Counted from the stretch's first letter, positions 7,530-17,060 are shown. The stretch is DNA of 64,000 nucleotides from Desulfacinum hydrothermale DSM 13146 (GCF_900176285.1 NZ_FWXF01000004.1:162106-226105); one strand, 5' to 3'. Translations and numbers: made by a program. The notes: generated by a model from the letters alone, not told the origin.

Positions 7530-8588
7530 ATGGAACTGCAACAATTGATGGCCGCCATCGAACCGGCGGACAAGGCATGGGAAGAGAAGGCATGGGATCG
7601 CTTGCGCTCCCAGATCCGGCCCCGGGGGTCTCTGGGCAGGCTGGAAGAGATGGCGGCCCGGGTGGGCGGAATGTGCAGGAGCTTGGCGCCCGACTTGAGC
7701 CGGAAGCTCATCTTCACCATGGCCGGGGACCACGGAGTGGCCGAGGAAGGCGTGAGCGCCTATCCCCAGGAGGTGACGGCCCAGATGGTCTTCAGCTTCG
7801 TCCAGGGCTGGGCGTCCATCAGCGTACTGGCCTCCCATGTGGGGGCGGATGTGCGCGTGGTGGACTGCGGGGTGGCGGCCGATCTATCGCCTGAATGGGC
7901 CGTGGAGCACCGGAAGATCGGAAAGGGAACGGCCAACATCGCCCAGGGGCCGGCCATGAGCCGTGAGGAGGCGCAACGGGGGATCCTGGTGGGGGCCGAG
8001 CTGGTCATGCAAGCGGCCCGGGACGAGGGCTACAGTCTCTTCGGCACGGGGGATATGGGAATCGCCAACACCACTCCGTCCACGGCCATTGTGGCCGCGT
8101 TCAGCGGACGGCCCGTGGCGGAACTGACGGGTAGGGGAACGGGAATCGACGACGAGGCGTGGAAGCGGAAGGTTCAGGTGGTGGAGCAGGCCCTGGAAGT
8201 GAATCGACCGGATCCCAAGGACCCTGTGGATGTCCTGGCCAAGGTGGGCGGTTTCGAGATCGCAGGCCTTGCCGGCGCCGTACTGGGCGCGGCGGCGGCC
8301 AAGGTCCCCGTGGTGTGCGACGGGTTCATCGCCACCGCAGGCGCTCTGGTGGCCTGCCGATTGGTGCCCACGGCCAAAGACTATCTTTTCGTTTCCCACA
8401 AGAGCCAGGAGGTGGGACACGCGGTCATGTACGGGTTGCTGGGGCTGGAGCCCATCCTGGATCTGGGCATGCGCTTGGGGGAAGGGACCGGAGCCGCCCT
8501 GGCCATGAGCCTGGTGGAAGCGGCGGGCAAAGTGCTCCGGGATATCAAAACCTTCGAGGAAGCCGGGGTGACCGACACGGGCCACTAA
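7530..8588 (+). CDS. cobT: Nicotinate-nucleotide-dimethylbenzimidazole phosphoribosyltransferase
   Basis: A 352-residue CobT of normal length. It makes the alpha-ribazole phosphate of the lower cobamide ligand from a benzimidazole-type base and nicotinate mononucleotide. Seen in the sequence: the N-terminal RPRGSLGRLEE, FTMAGDHGVAEEGVSAYP, GDMGIANTT and the late catalytic Glu in LRLGEGTGAA. AGGGAGG precedes the ATG at 7530; upstream in-frame starts fall inside the terminator stem region and are rejected. It is the only cobamide-loop gene in the window besides cbiA. A weak hairpin at 8598-8614 follows. Confidence 0.95.
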   Translation: MELQQLMAAIEPADKAWEEKAWDRLRSQIRPRGSLGRLEEMAARVGGMCRSLAPDLSRKLIFTMAGDHGVAEEGVSAYPQEVTAQMVFSFVQGWASISVLASHVGADVRVVDCGVAADLSPEWAVEHRKIGKGTANIAQGPAMSREEAQRGILVGAELVMQAARDEGYSLFGTGDMGIANTTPSTAIVAAFSGRPVAELTGRGTGIDDEAWKRKVQVVEQALEVNRPDPKDPVDVLAKVGGFEIAGLAGAVLGAAAAKVPVVCDGFIATAGALVACRLVPTAKDYLFVSHKSQEVGHAVMYGLLGLEPILDLGMRLGEGTGAALAMSLVEAAGKVLRDIKTFEEAGVTDTGH

Positions 8589-8636
8589 GAAGCGGCGCCG
8601 GCTCAAAAAGCCGGGTCATTTCCATTGCCGTCGTAG

Positions 8637-8658
8637 CCGCGGGGCTTCCGCCCCGCGG
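8637..8658. repeat. REP-like palindrome, copy 1
   Basis: CCGCGGGGC-TTCC-GCCCCGCGG is a perfect 9 bp stem in the convergent gap after cobT. A nearly identical palindrome occurs at 30532-30553 in opposite sense. The A-run follows it on the plus strand, so it is not a standard terminator for cobT. Confidence 0.55.
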
Positions 8659-8739
8659 AAAAAACCCCAACAACTTATCCGACGATCCAACCGCCCACCG
8701 GATCCCCATGCCCAGTCGCAACGGACCCCGGACCTGGGA

Positions 8740-10665
8740 TTACGGATAAACCCGTACCAGGTTGCCGTTTTGGACTTGCAAAATGGGATAGTCCCGCACC
8801 AGGTGGCCGTCCGAAGCCAGGTGCGCGGCACCGAAGGGCCCTTGGGAAAGGCTTGTGTTCAAGAGGGCCTGGCGCAGGGCCAACCGATCCAGGGTGCCGC
8901 CGTTGGCTTCCATGGCCTTGCGGCGGGCCTGCAGCAACAGTCGGGTGGCTTCGTAGCCCTGGGCGGCCAGGTAATCGGGGTCCTTGCCGTAGATCTTCTT
9001 GTATTCGCCGGTGAAATCCGCAACCTGGGGATCCTCGAAGACGGGGTCGTCTCTGTGGAACGCGGAGGGAAAGAGCGCGTTTTCCACATAGACGCCCCCG
9101 ATGGATACAAGAGAACTTTCTTCCCACAGGTTCGTTCCCAGCAGGGTGGCGTCCACCACGTTGTAGTAGGGGAGCTGAGGAGCCAGCAGGGCCACCGTCT
9201 TGGCCGCATCGGGAATGAAGACGGCTTCCACGGGGGAGCTGTCCGGTGCGGATCCGGTGGTCTTTTGCGCCTGTTGGAGCAGGCTCAGGATCGGCTGCTT
9301 AAAATCGGTGCTTTGGGGTGTATAGGAAACCTGGGCGAGGATTTGGCCGCCGCGGCGCTGCACCTCTTCCACAAACAGACGGCTCAAGGACCTTCCATAG
9401 GTTTCATCGGGATAGAGTACGGCGTAGCGGATGAATCCCCGCACGTCCATGCAATAGTCCACAAGGGTTTGGATCATGTCGCGCTGATCCACGAAGGCGT
9501 GGAAAAGAAACGGTGTGGGGGTGTCCGCCGTGCGCTTTTCGGTGAAACTCAGCACCGGGACGGCCCATCGGTTCATGAGCGGAATCATGGCGTTGGCGCA
9601 TCGGGGACTGACGGGGCCCAGGATGCTCAGGGCGCCATGATCCGAGACCAGGGAGGAGAAGGCGGCCACGGCCTTGTCCGGATCGGCGCCGCTGTCCCGG
9701 ACCACCAATTTCACGGGATCTTCCGGAGAGCTTTCGTTCCACTGGTCCAAGGCCAGGGCAGCCCCCGAGAGCAGGCGACGGCCGAACGAGGCGTGGGGAC
9801 CGCTCAGAGGGGCCAGGAAGCCCAGGGTTTGAGGGGCCGCCGGGATACGTTCGGCCACGGCTCCGTGCAGACGTCGTTCGATTTCTTGTGCCACCGGATG
9901 TTCGGGGTATTGGGCCAGGATCTGGAGCAGGGCCTCGCGTTGCTCTTCCGGGGCCAGGAGCAGGGCCCTGCGGTAGGTCACGAAGGGGCGGAGCCTGGGC
10001 TGGGAGACGGTTTGCAGGAGCCTTTCCGTGGTTTCGGCGTCCAAGGCCGACGTGACCTGGAACGCCAGCGCGTCCAGGGCTTTCAAGTCGTCCTGGGAAG
10101 GCGACAGCCCGTAGCCTTGGGCCAGCCAACGCAGCGCGGCTTCGGTGTCCTTCAGGTCCCGGTAGAAGGAGGCCAAGACACGGCACAGGGCCTGGCGGGC
10201 TTGGGGATGGTGGGAGGTCTGGTTCCACAGGGCCAGGCCCTCTTCCAGAATCTTAGGGTCTTTTTTCCGCAGCCATCGGGCCTGCAGGAGCCCGATTTGG
10301 GCCGAAACGGCCTCTTTCCATTGGGGAAAGTCGCGGAGCACGCGTTCCAAAACCACCTGCGCCTTCTCAGGGTCTCCCAGTTCGATCCATACGGCCGCCT
10401 CGCGCGTGAGAGCGCGGGGCGCAATGGCGTTGGTGGGGAAGAACTGGGCGATGCGCTCATAGGCCGAAATGGCCTCCTGAAGCCGGCCTTCTTCTTCCAG
10501 GGTCCGCGCTTCCCGGTAGAGGGTCTGGGCCTCCGGGGAGGGCACTCCATGGAAGATCTCGGAAGGAACCAGCACCTTCGGGGGGCGCTGCAAGGAGGCG
10601 CAACCCCAGTGAACGGCCAGTAAAGCGAGAACGAACCAGAAGGAAAGACGCCGCGCCATGCCCAT
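8740..10665 (-). CDS. Lipoprotein with TPR region and periplasmic-binding-protein fold (LpoA-like)
   Basis: A 641-residue protein. The N-terminus is a signal sequence with a cysteine after WG (residue 24) that may be a lipobox, although the -3 residue is His. Residues about 40-270 are TPR-like helices; residues about 290-640 are a type I periplasmic-binding fold of the Peripla_BP_6 kind (GFLAPLSGPHASFG, then a GP-S-P serine region and DGHLVRDYP near the end). This order, TPR then binding fold, is that of the penicillin-binding-protein activator LpoA, but LpoA-like and orphan ligand-binding proteins cannot be separated by reading. ATGGAGGAGAC precedes the chosen ATG; an earlier in-frame start lacks such a site. 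No permease or ATPase genes accompany it. Confidence 0.8.
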   Translation of the reverse strand: MGMARRLSFWFVLALLAVHWGCASLQRPPKVLVPSEIFHGVPSPEAQTLYREARTLEEEGRLQEAISAYERIAQFFPTNAIAPRALTREAAVWIELGDPEKAQVVLERVLRDFPQWKEAVSAQIGLLQARWLRKKDPKILEEGLALWNQTSHHPQARQALCRVLASFYRDLKDTEAALRWLAQGYGLSPSQDDLKALDALAFQVTSALDAETTERLLQTVSQPRLRPFVTYRRALLLAPEEQREALLQILAQYPEHPVAQEIERRLHGAVAERIPAAPQTLGFLAPLSGPHASFGRRLLSGAALALDQWNESSPEDPVKLVVRDSGADPDKAVAAFSSLVSDHGALSILGPVSPRCANAMIPLMNRWAVPVLSFTEKRTADTPTPFLFHAFVDQRDMIQTLVDYCMDVRGFIRYAVLYPDETYGRSLSRLFVEEVQRRGGQILAQVSYTPQSTDFKQPILSLLQQAQKTTGSAPDSSPVEAVFIPDAAKTVALLAPQLPYYNVVDATLLGTNLWEESSLVSIGGVYVENALFPSAFHRDDPVFEDPQVADFTGEYKKIYGKDPDYLAAQGYEATRLLLQARRKAMEANGGTLDRLALRQALLNTSLSQGPFGAAHLASDGHLVRDYPILQVQNGNLVRVYP

Positions 10666-10738
10666 GTCTCCTCCATTGGGGTGTGAATCGGCTGCCGGTG
10701 GACACGCGGGTGCACTGAACAAAGGCCACTATAGCACA

Positions 10739-10766
10739 AAGGGGCACGTGTTCTCACGTGCCCCTT
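10739..10766 (-). terminator. Terminator of the hrcA-grpE-dnaK transcript
   Basis: AAGGGGCACGTG (10739-10750) pairs perfectly with CACGTGCCCCTT (10755-10766) around a 4 nt loop. On the minus strand it is followed by TTTGTGC. A second GC stem, 10793-10802 with 10837-10846, lies between it and the dnaK stop. Confidence 0.6.
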
Positions 10767-10854
10767 GGAATCCTTTGCGTTCAGGCAGGGACGGGGCGGG
10801 CCGGTTCCGAAGCGGGTCTACCGGGAATCTTCACGGGGCCCGCCCCGCAGGGTG

Positions 10855-12771
10855 CTACTTGTCTTTTACTTCTTCGTAGTCGGCGTCCACCACATCGTCG
10901 TCGGGCTTGGCGCCGCCATCGCCGCCCGCTTGGGCTCCTTCTCCGCCCGCCTGGGCCTGCTGTTCCGCGGTTTGCTTGTACATCTCTTCCGCCAGCTTGT
11001 GGGAGACCTGCGTGAGCTTTTCCATCTCGCTCTGGATGGCTTCCTTGCTGTCGCCCTCCATGGCTTTCTTGAGCGCTTCGATCTGGGACTCGATGTTCTG
11101 ACGCGTGGCCGCATCCACCTTGTCTCCCAGGTCGCGCAGGCTCTTCTCCGTGCTGTAGACGAGCGCATCGGCCTGATTGCGGATCTCCACCAATTCTTTG
11201 CGGCGCTTGTCTTCTTCGGCGTGCATCTCGGCTTCCTTGACCAGCTTTTCGATCTCCTCTTCGTTCAGGCCGCTGGACGCCGTGATCCGGATGGACTGTT
11301 CCTTGCCCGTGGCCAAATCCTTGGCCGACACATGCACGATGCCGTTGGCATCGATGTCGAAGGTGACTTCGATTTGCGGCACGCCGCGCGGCGCCGGCGG
11401 GATCCCCACCAGGTCGAAGCGGCCCAGGGTCTTGTTGTCGGCCGCCATGGGACGTTCGCCTTGCAGTACGTGGATCGACACGGCCGTCTGGTTGTCCGTG
11501 GCCGTGGAAAAGATCTGGCTCTTGCGGGTGGGGATGGTGGTGTTGCGTTCAATGAGCTTGGTCATGACGCCGCCCAAGGTTTCGATGCCCAGGGACAAGG
11601 GGGTCACGTCCAGCAGCAGCACGTCCTTCACGTCTCCGGAAAGAACGGCACCCTGAATGGCCGCTCCCATGGCCACCACCTCGTCGGGATTCACACCCTT
11701 GTGGGGCTCCTTGCCGAAGAATTCCTTCACCTTCTGCTGCACGCGCGGCATCCGGGTCATGCCCCCCACCAGGATGACCTCGTTGATGTCGTTGGCCGTG
11801 AGCCCGGCATCCTGAAGCGCCTGGCGCATGGGGGGAACCAGCTTTTCGATGAGGTCCTCGGTGAGGGCTTCCAACTTGGCGCGGGTGAGCTTGATGTTGA
11901 GGTGCTTGGGGCCGGTGGCGTCCGCCGTGATGAAGGGCAGGTTGATGTCCGTCTCCGTGGTGGAAGACAGTTCCATCTTGGCCTTTTCCGCGGCCTCTTT
12001 CAGCCGCTGCAGGGCCATCTTGTCGTTGCGAAGGTCGATGCCCTGTTCCTTCTTGAATTCATCGGCCAGCCAGTCGATGATTCGCTGGTCGAAGTCTTCG
12101 CCGCCCAGGTGGGTGTCGCCGTTGGTGGACTTGACTTCGAACACGCCGTCTCCGATCTCCAGGATGGAGATATCGTAGGTGCCCCCGCCCAGGTCAAACA
12201 CGGCGATCTTTTCGTCTTTCTTTTTGTCCAATCCGTAGGCCAGGGCCGCGGCCGTGGGCTCATTGATGATCCGCAGCACGTTGAGCCCCGCGATCTTTCC
12301 GGCGTCCTTGGTGGCCTGGCGTTGGTTGTCGTTGAAATAGGCGGGCACGGTGATGACCGCATCGGTCACCTTTTCGCCCAGGTAATCCTCCGCCGTCTGC
12401 TTCATCTTCGTGAGAACGAAGGCGGAGATCTCCGTGGGACTGTATTTCCGCCCTCGAATTTCGATGTGGGCGTCCCCGTTGGAAGCCTCCACGATCTTGT
12501 AGGGCAGAATGTCCAGATCCCGTTGGACTTCCTTGGATTTGTACTTGCGTCCGATGAGGCGTTTGACCGCAAAGATGGTGTTTTCCGGGTTGGTGATGGC
12601 CTGCCTTTTGGCCACCTGGCCCACCAGCCGCTCATCGCTGTCCGTAAAGGCCACCATGGACGGGGTGGTGCGGCCGCCTTCGGCGTTGGCCAAAACCTTG
12701 GGTTCCTTGCCTTCCATGATGGCCACAACCGAGTTGGTTGTGCCCAGGTCGATTCCGATGATCTTGCCCAT
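10855..12771 (-). CDS. dnaK: Chaperone DnaK (Hsp70)
   Basis: A 638-residue Hsp70 with the ATPase domain in residues 1-385 ([46 protein letters not shown]), the linker VLLLDVTPL, the substrate-binding domain and a helical lid ending in a Gly/Ala-rich tail and [10 protein letters not shown]. It folds proteins with GrpE and DnaJ; no dnaJ is in the window. GGAGGAAG precedes the start. It is the last gene of the CIRCE-controlled operon, 107 bp after grpE. Confidence 0.98.
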   Translation of the reverse strand: MGKIIGIDLGTTNSVVAIMEGKEPKVLANAEGGRTTPSMVAFTDSDERLVGQVAKRQAITNPENTIFAVKRLIGRKYKSKEVQRDLDILPYKIVEASNGDAHIEIRGRKYSPTEISAFVLTKMKQTAEDYLGEKVTDAVITVPAYFNDNQRQATKDAGKIAGLNVLRIINEPTAAALAYGLDKKKDEKIAVFDLGGGTYDISILEIGDGVFEVKSTNGDTHLGGEDFDQRIIDWLADEFKKEQGIDLRNDKMALQRLKEAAEKAKMELSSTTETDINLPFITADATGPKHLNIKLTRAKLEALTEDLIEKLVPPMRQALQDAGLTANDINEVILVGGMTRMPRVQQKVKEFFGKEPHKGVNPDEVVAMGAAIQGAVLSGDVKDVLLLDVTPLSLGIETLGGVMTKLIERNTTIPTRKSQIFSTATDNQTAVSIHVLQGERPMAADNKTLGRFDLVGIPPAPRGVPQIEVTFDIDANGIVHVSAKDLATGKEQSIRITASSGLNEEEIEKLVKEAEMHAEEDKRRKELVEIRNQADALVYSTEKSLRDLGDKVDAATRQNIESQIEALKKAMEGDSKEAIQSEMEKLTQVSHKLAEEMYKQTAEQQAQAGGEGAQAGGDGGAKPDDDVVDADYEEVKDK

Positions 12772-12878
12772 TCGATTCTTCCTCCTTCAAAAATAATGGC
12801 GTTCAATCGGTGTCCCATATGTGTGAAAAAGAGTGTTCACCCGTGGTCATTCCCATCCGGTGGCGTTTTTCCCTTGGG

Positions 12879-13520
12879 TCAACGGGTCGTGTCCTGGGTG
12901 TCCGCCGCGGATTCTTCGCGGGGGACTTCCTCCGGGCCGGATGTCCGGGATCCCTTAGCCACCGCCACCATGGCGGGACGCAACAGGCGGTCGTGGAGCA
13001 TGTAGCCCTTCTGGAATTCCTGGACCACCGAATTGGCCGGGTGTTCCTCCGTTTCGTGCTGCACGATGGCTTCATGGTAGCACGGATCGAAGTCTTTCCC
13101 TTCCGATTCGAAGGGCTTGCACCCAAAACGGGCCAGGGTGTCCAGAAAGTGCTTGTGGGTCATCTTCACGCCTTCCAGGAGCTGCTGGGTATCGGCGTCC
13201 TGTTCGGCATGCTGAATGGCGCGTTCCAGATTGTCCACCACGGCCAGCAGTTCCCGCAGCAGGTTCTCATTGGCGAAGGTGATGGCTTCCGTGCGTTCGC
13301 GTTCCAGCCGCTTGCGCGTGTTCTCCATCTCCGCCGTCTGCCGGAGCAGCTTGTCCTTGAGACCTGCGATTTCTGCTTCCCTTTCTTCCAGCACAGCCTT
13401 CCATTCCTCCACGGTGGCCGAGTTGGGATCGAAGGGCTGCTGGGTTTGCTCTTGGGTTTCGCCGTTCATGGACTGTGCGGATTCCTCCACGTTTCCGTTG
13501 AATTTGCGTTCCTCGCTCAT
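12879..13520 (-). CDS. grpE: Nucleotide exchange factor GrpE
   Basis: A 213-residue GrpE. An acidic, Gln-rich N-terminus is followed by a long coiled coil (residues about 40-100, EEREAEIAGLKDKLLRQ...), then the beta-domain with the family signature around GVKMTHKHFLDTLARFG and HEAIVQHETEEHPANSV. It exchanges ADP on DnaK. GGAGGGTGG precedes the ATG. It lies between hrcA and dnaK on the same strand. The tail beyond residue 190 is a variable acidic extension. Confidence 0.96.
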   Translation of the reverse strand: MSEERKFNGNVEESAQSMNGETQEQTQQPFDPNSATVEEWKAVLEEREAEIAGLKDKLLRQTAEMENTRKRLERERTEAITFANENLLRELLAVVDNLERAIQHAEQDADTQQLLEGVKMTHKHFLDTLARFGCKPFESEGKDFDPCYHEAIVQHETEEHPANSVVQEFQKGYMLHDRLLRPAMVAVAKGSRTSGPEEVPREESAADTQDTTR

Positions 13521-13668
13521 GAAAAACCACCCTCCACCTCAAATAGGTCGTGAGGCACTTATAATCATTTCTGGCGCCTGTGCCAGCCCCGGTACACAAA
13601 AAACCCCGCGCCACCATGAGGCTCGGGATGCCGACACCGGGGGAATGTTATCGTCGCAGATCGGCTTC

Positions 13669-14742
13669 TCACCGCGGCTCCGGGTGGCCTTGACCCGCCA
13701 TGTCCTCTTTGGGATCCGCCAGCAACTGGCTGAGAAGGGCCGCGGTGAAGGTCACGATGGGGATGATTCGCGAATAGTCCATGCGCATGGGGCCGATCAC
13801 CCCCAAGACCCCCAGCACCGTCTCGCCACGCTTGTAGGGGGACGAAACCAGGCTGAGCTCCTGCAGCTCATTCACGTCGCTTTCCGTGCCCAGCACGATC
13901 TGAACCTGCCGTTGCGGGTCCAGGGCCTTGTCCAGCAACCGGATGATGCGCGTCTTGTCCTCGAAGGCCTCCAGGATGCGGCGCATGCGCTCCACATCGG
14001 CAAATTCCGGATTCCGCAGCAGCTGCATCTGGCCTTCGATATGCACTTCGGCGCTGTCCAAGGCCTCCTGGAACGCTCGCTCGCTCAAGGCCAGGGCCTG
14101 GGAAAAGAGCTGGTCGAACAGGACCTTCTCGCTTTCCATCTCCCGAAGGATTCGGTCCTTGACCTCCGCCAGGGGCGCATCTTCCAGAAGTTCGTTCAGG
14201 TACCGGGCGTATTTGTCCAGATCGTCCTGGGTAATGTCTTCTTCCCAGTCCAGGATCGTGTGCTGGACCAGCCCGGACTTGGATATCAATACAACCAGAA
14301 TCTGGCGCGGCCTGAGGCGAACGAACTCAATGTGCTTGAAACGCGTGGCCGTCAACCGGGGCCAGAGCACCACGCCCGCCTGCTTGCAAAACTGGGAAAG
14401 AACCTGGGAGGTACGTCGCAGCAGTTCTTCCAGATCATTCTTGTTGGACTCGAAGGCCTTGCGGATGAGAACCTGTTGTTGTTTTTCCAGTTCACGGATC
14501 TTGAGGATGGAATCCAGGTAGAGGCGCAGGCCCTTGTCTGTGGGGATGCGGCCGGCCGAGGTGTGCGGCTGCTGCAGCAGCCCCATATCCTCCAGGTCGG
14601 CCATGATGTTGCGGATGGTGGCCGAGCTCACATTGAGCCCGTAGTGTTTGGATACGGTCCGCGACCCCACGGGCTCCCCGCTCCGGATGTAGCCGGATAT
14701 GACCGCTTCCAAGACTTTCTGGTCCCTTTCCCGCAGCTCCAT
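13669..14742 (-). CDS. hrcA: Heat-inducible transcription repressor HrcA
   Basis: A 357-residue HrcA with an N-terminal winged helix (VISGYIRSGEPVGSRTVSKHYGL) and the regulatory domain with the GP-MRMDYSRII motif near the C-terminus. It binds CIRCE and depends on GroEL for activity. The in-frame TTG at 14772 lies inside the CIRCE element, so the ATG at 14742, preceded by GAGGGAG, is taken. It is the first gene of hrcA-grpE-dnaK and controls its own operon. Confidence 0.96.
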   Translation of the reverse strand: MELRERDQKVLEAVISGYIRSGEPVGSRTVSKHYGLNVSSATIRNIMADLEDMGLLQQPHTSAGRIPTDKGLRLYLDSILKIRELEKQQQVLIRKAFESNKNDLEELLRRTSQVLSQFCKQAGVVLWPRLTATRFKHIEFVRLRPRQILVVLISKSGLVQHTILDWEEDITQDDLDKYARYLNELLEDAPLAEVKDRILREMESEKVLFDQLFSQALALSERAFQEALDSAEVHIEGQMQLLRNPEFADVERMRRILEAFEDKTRIIRLLDKALDPQRQVQIVLGTESDVNELQELSLVSSPYKRGETVLGVLGVIGPMRMDYSRIIPIVTFTAALLSQLLADPKEDMAGQGHPEPR

Positions 14743-14761
14743 GGCTCCCTCACCGTTGGCG

Positions 14762-14788
14762 CTAGCACTCAATTTAAGAGAGTGCTAA
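14762..14788. promoter_or_regulatory. CIRCE operator
   Basis: CTAGCACTC (14762-14770), a 9 bp spacer, and GAGTGCTAA (14780-14788) match the CIRCE consensus TTAGCACTC-N9-GAGTGCTAA with a single mismatch. It overlaps the predicted transcription start of hrcA. Confidence 0.97.
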
Positions 14789-14791
14789 AGG

Positions 14792-14820
14792 AACATAGTG
14801 TGCCGTCTTTTCTTTGTCAA
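14792..14820 (-). promoter_or_regulatory. Promoter of hrcA-grpE-dnaK
   Basis: On the minus strand TTGACA (14820-14815), 17 bp, then TATGTT (14797-14792). The start point would fall in the CIRCE element, the classic HrcA-repressed arrangement. Confidence 0.85.
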
Positions 14821-14937
14821 GCTGAGCGGATGGACGCGATGAGCCCAGGGCATGGGCGGGGGGGATGGGACGCCCAGCGGGCGCCGGAGCCGACTGGGAT
14901 GGCGACGGCGCAGAAGGGGTCGGCCCCAGGGCCGCTT

Positions 14938-15156
14938 CTAGCTTCGGACCATGTCGAAGTCATTGAAAAACGATATGAAGTCTTCCTGGAGCTTGAAGCA
15001 GCTCATCTTGATGCCGGCCTCGGATTGATTGTGAAAGGTGAGCAGAAGGCGGCCTGGATTTTCAGGATCTTTTTCCACGCGCCCAATCTCTTGCAGTTCG
15101 CTTGTGATCTTCTTTTCGTCACAGTCCGGCTTGAGCTCAATCCAAAGTCGCTTCAT
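14938..15156 (-). CDS. Small conserved-looking protein of unknown function
   Basis: A 72-residue soluble protein with a strand-helix-strand-strand-helix look: a basic first strand (MKRLWIELKPDC), a helix, GRLLLTFHN, then a C-terminal helix with FKLQEDFISFFNDFD. AAAGGAGGAAAGGCC precedes the ATG, which supports translation. I do not recognise a family. It is upstream of hrcA on the same strand but separated by the hrcA promoter, so it is probably its own unit. Confidence 0.65.
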   Translation of the reverse strand: MKRLWIELKPDCDEKKITSELQEIGRVEKDPENPGRLLLTFHNQSEAGIKMSCFKLQEDFISFFNDFDMVRS

Positions 15157-15320
15157 GGCCTTTCCTCCTTTGAGCCCACCGTGGGCTGATCACCTGGGGG
15201 CTTGTCCGAAAATGCCGATTTTAGAACTTTTGGGCATGCCACGTGTTCGAAATGGGCTTGGCCCAAATGGTTGATTTGGCGTAAGGACTGGAAACTTTTA
15301 GGCACCCATCATGTCCCTCG

Positions 15321-15490
15321 CAGCCTGTCCGAGAACGCCCAGGTTGCTCCCTGCTGGCCCGCGCTGCTGGTCTGGCCGCCGTGGGGGCGGGTCCGGAACC
15401 CGCCTCGACAAGGCTCAGAAACCTCACATGGCACAGTTGAATCGCATTTGTCAGAAAGGCCAAGGGGCCATTGTCTGACAAACTCCCGGG
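15321..15490. repeat. Interspersed intergenic element, copy A
   Basis: One end reads CTGTCCGAGAACGCCCAGG, then GGGGCGGGTCCGGAACCCGCC in the middle, then CATGGCACAGTTGAA, and the other end TTGTCTGACAAACTCC, an imperfect inverted copy of the first end. The same order of blocks occurs at 27981-28134 and, inverted, at 36708-36884. A half-site GCTTGTCCGAAAATGCC also lies at 15200. The surrounding gap 15157-15592 has no supportable gene. Confidence 0.75.
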
Positions 15491-15592
15491 GGTTTGACCG
15501 AAATCAGGCTGCCGGTCAGAGCGCCCCGCCACACATACTTGGTGTGGGATCCGATCCGGAGGTCCGCTGGGAAAAGGACCCACCTGATCGCT

Positions 15593-16183
15593 TCAGGACA
15601 ATCTCCCGGGGCCTTGCTCTTCGGCCGAAGGGTCCTTTTGACCGGCCACTTTGCTTTGGCATCGGGCCACACAGGCCTTGCAGTCGGGTTCCTGGCTGGC
15701 ATCGCTACAGTAATCGGAAAAGGCCTGGAGCCAGTCCTGGCCGGCCCGGGGGCAATGCTTGATAAATTCCAGGAAACGCACCAGCCTTTCCACGGCCGTG
15801 GGCCCAATGGCGTGTTCGATCCGGCAGGCATTGGCTTCCGCCTGGTCGTTGTTGAGCAGGAGGGCCGTGGTGAAAAATTCCTTCAGAATCTCGTGGCGGC
15901 GGATGACTTCTTTGGCCGCCCGGCGCCCCGTGGGGGTCAGCGTGATGGAGCTGTAAGGGCTGTAGTTGATGAGACCCCGGCCGGCCAGCGCTTTCAGGGC
16001 ACCCGTGACGGAAGCCCTCTGGACGCTCATCTGCTCGGCGATGTCCTTGGCACGCGCCACCCGGTTGGTGGTTTCCAGATGATAGATGACTTCCAGGTAG
16101 TCTTCCAGGCTTGCGGAAAGCCCATCCAGAATGTCCATAGGCATCGGTGTGTCGGGTCCTTGTTGTTTCGTTGCGGCCACCAT
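15593..16183 (-). CDS. DtxR/MntR-family metal-dependent regulator
   Basis: A 196-residue protein with an N-terminal winged helix (EDYLEVIYHLETTNRVARAKDIAEQMSV) and the metal-binding dimerisation helix (IEHAIGP, RLVRFLEFI). The C-terminal tail holds four cysteines (C-x3-C... C-x2-C-x3-C pattern around CKACVARC), as in Fe-S or Zn-binding members of the family. It probably senses Fe or Mn. An internal start at 16138 is possible; the longer ATG is kept. The gene follows nothing on its strand closely, and no metal-uptake gene is adjacent, so its targets are unknown. Confidence 0.88.
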   Translation of the reverse strand: MVAATKQQGPDTPMPMDILDGLSASLEDYLEVIYHLETTNRVARAKDIAEQMSVQRASVTGALKALAGRGLINYSPYSSITLTPTGRRAAKEVIRRHEILKEFFTTALLLNNDQAEANACRIEHAIGPTAVERLVRFLEFIKHCPRAGQDWLQAFSDYCSDASQEPDCKACVARCQSKVAGQKDPSAEEQGPGRLS

Positions 16184-16227
16184 ACCGTTCCCGGGCGGAT
16201 GGGGTCAAGCACGGGTGCGGCCTGGGA

Positions 16228-16650
16228 TCAGGGCTTGCCGCACATGCGGATCCACTGGGCCGCCGCAAGCCCCCAAACGGCGTTGTAAAAGAAGACAAAC
16301 AGGGGAGTGAGACTCCCCAGGGAAAGACCCATAATTCCCTTGTGTGCCAGAAAGGGAAAAACATAGAAAAGCTGAGCCAGGGTGGGGCCCAGGCTAAAAA
16401 AAATACCCCGTGTGAATACGCTGACCAGCCAGCCGCCCCGAAGCACAGGCAGTAGAAACAACAGGCCCCACAACCCTCCCCAGACGATCCGCGGATACAG
16501 GAAGTGTTTGCTCCATAGGGGGGCGATGTGTACCCCCACCTGCTGGGGGATACCCTGATGGCCCAGGTACCAGACGAGCAGCGAATTGACCAGGGCGCCG
16601 ATGCACCCCGCGGTGAAAACCACGCTCATCCTGTCGAAAAGCGTCTGCAT
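16228..16650 (-). CDS. Small integral membrane protein of unknown function
   Basis: A 140-residue protein with four hydrophobic segments (about residues 9-28, 46-64, 70-95 and 108-132) separated by short basic loops. The C-terminus reads FVFFYNAVWGLAAAQW. GGGAGGAAGG precedes the chosen ATG; the longer frame adds a Pro-rich stretch without hydrophobic or conserved character and is rejected. I do not recognise the family. It lies 44 bp upstream-side of the DtxR-type gene on the same strand, so the two might share a transcript reading from this gene. Confidence 0.6.
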   Translation of the reverse strand: MQTLFDRMSVVFTAGCIGALVNSLLVWYLGHQGIPQQVGVHIAPLWSKHFLYPRIVWGGLWGLLFLLPVLRGGWLVSVFTRGIFFSLGPTLAQLFYVFPFLAHKGIMGLSLGSLTPLFVFFYNAVWGLAAAQWIRMCGKP

Positions 16651-16806
16651 CTGTCGGATCCTTCCTCCCAGCCTGCCTGGGGCGCCCCAGCTCTGATGAA
16701 GGGGAAAAGAGGGTCGCTGAAGCGAAAAGAAACCGTCCAGAGGTTGATAACACAAGTCTGGCATTCTATAAAGGACCCAATTGTCACAGAGGAAAGGAGC
16801 TTTTTG

Positions 16807-17049
16807 ATGAAGATCGTTTGTTCAGACTGCCGTTATGTGGGTGAGGCCGTGGAGATGAAGAAGGGGTCGCGCAAGAAGGAGATTGCCCTGTGGTGCTGTC
16901 TTTTTCTTCCGGGGCTCTTCTACACGCTGTGGCGTCAGTCGACCGACGGCAAGTACCTGGCCTGTCCACAGTGCACCGGAACCCGGTTCCGGACACTCAA
17001 AAGGCGCGAGTGGAAAGAGTTCGAACGCAAAGGCAGTCTGCCCACCTGA
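16807..17049 (+). CDS. Small zinc-ribbon membrane-associated protein
   Basis: An 80-residue protein with a split zinc ribbon: C-x2-C at residues 5-8 (CSDC) and C-x2-C near residue 53 (CPQC), with a short hydrophobic stretch around IALWCCLFLPGLFYTLW between them. This is the shape of small zinc-ribbon proteins whose hydrophobic hairpin touches the membrane. GAAAGGAGC precedes the ATG. It is followed after 11 bp by the cysteine desulfurase gene, so co-transcription is likely. Function unknown. Confidence 0.7.
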   Translation: MKIVCSDCRYVGEAVEMKKGSRKKEIALWCCLFLPGLFYTLWRQSTDGKYLACPQCTGTRFRTLKRREWKEFERKGSLPT

Positions 17050-17060
17050 AAAGGGATTCC

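Noticed and set aside
8637..8658. The palindrome after cobT as a terminator
   Set aside because: The plus strand has A, not T, after it, and on the minus strand the T-run precedes the stem, so neither gene gets a proper U-tract.
8770..10623. A 617-residue plus-strand frame opposite the LpoA-like gene
   Set aside because: Gly/Gln/His-rich antisense shadow with no ribosome-binding site; the minus frame has signal peptide and domains.
10765..13005. A 746-residue plus-strand frame opposite dnaK
   Set aside because: Antisense of a conserved Hsp70 gene; composition typical of GC-rich shadows.
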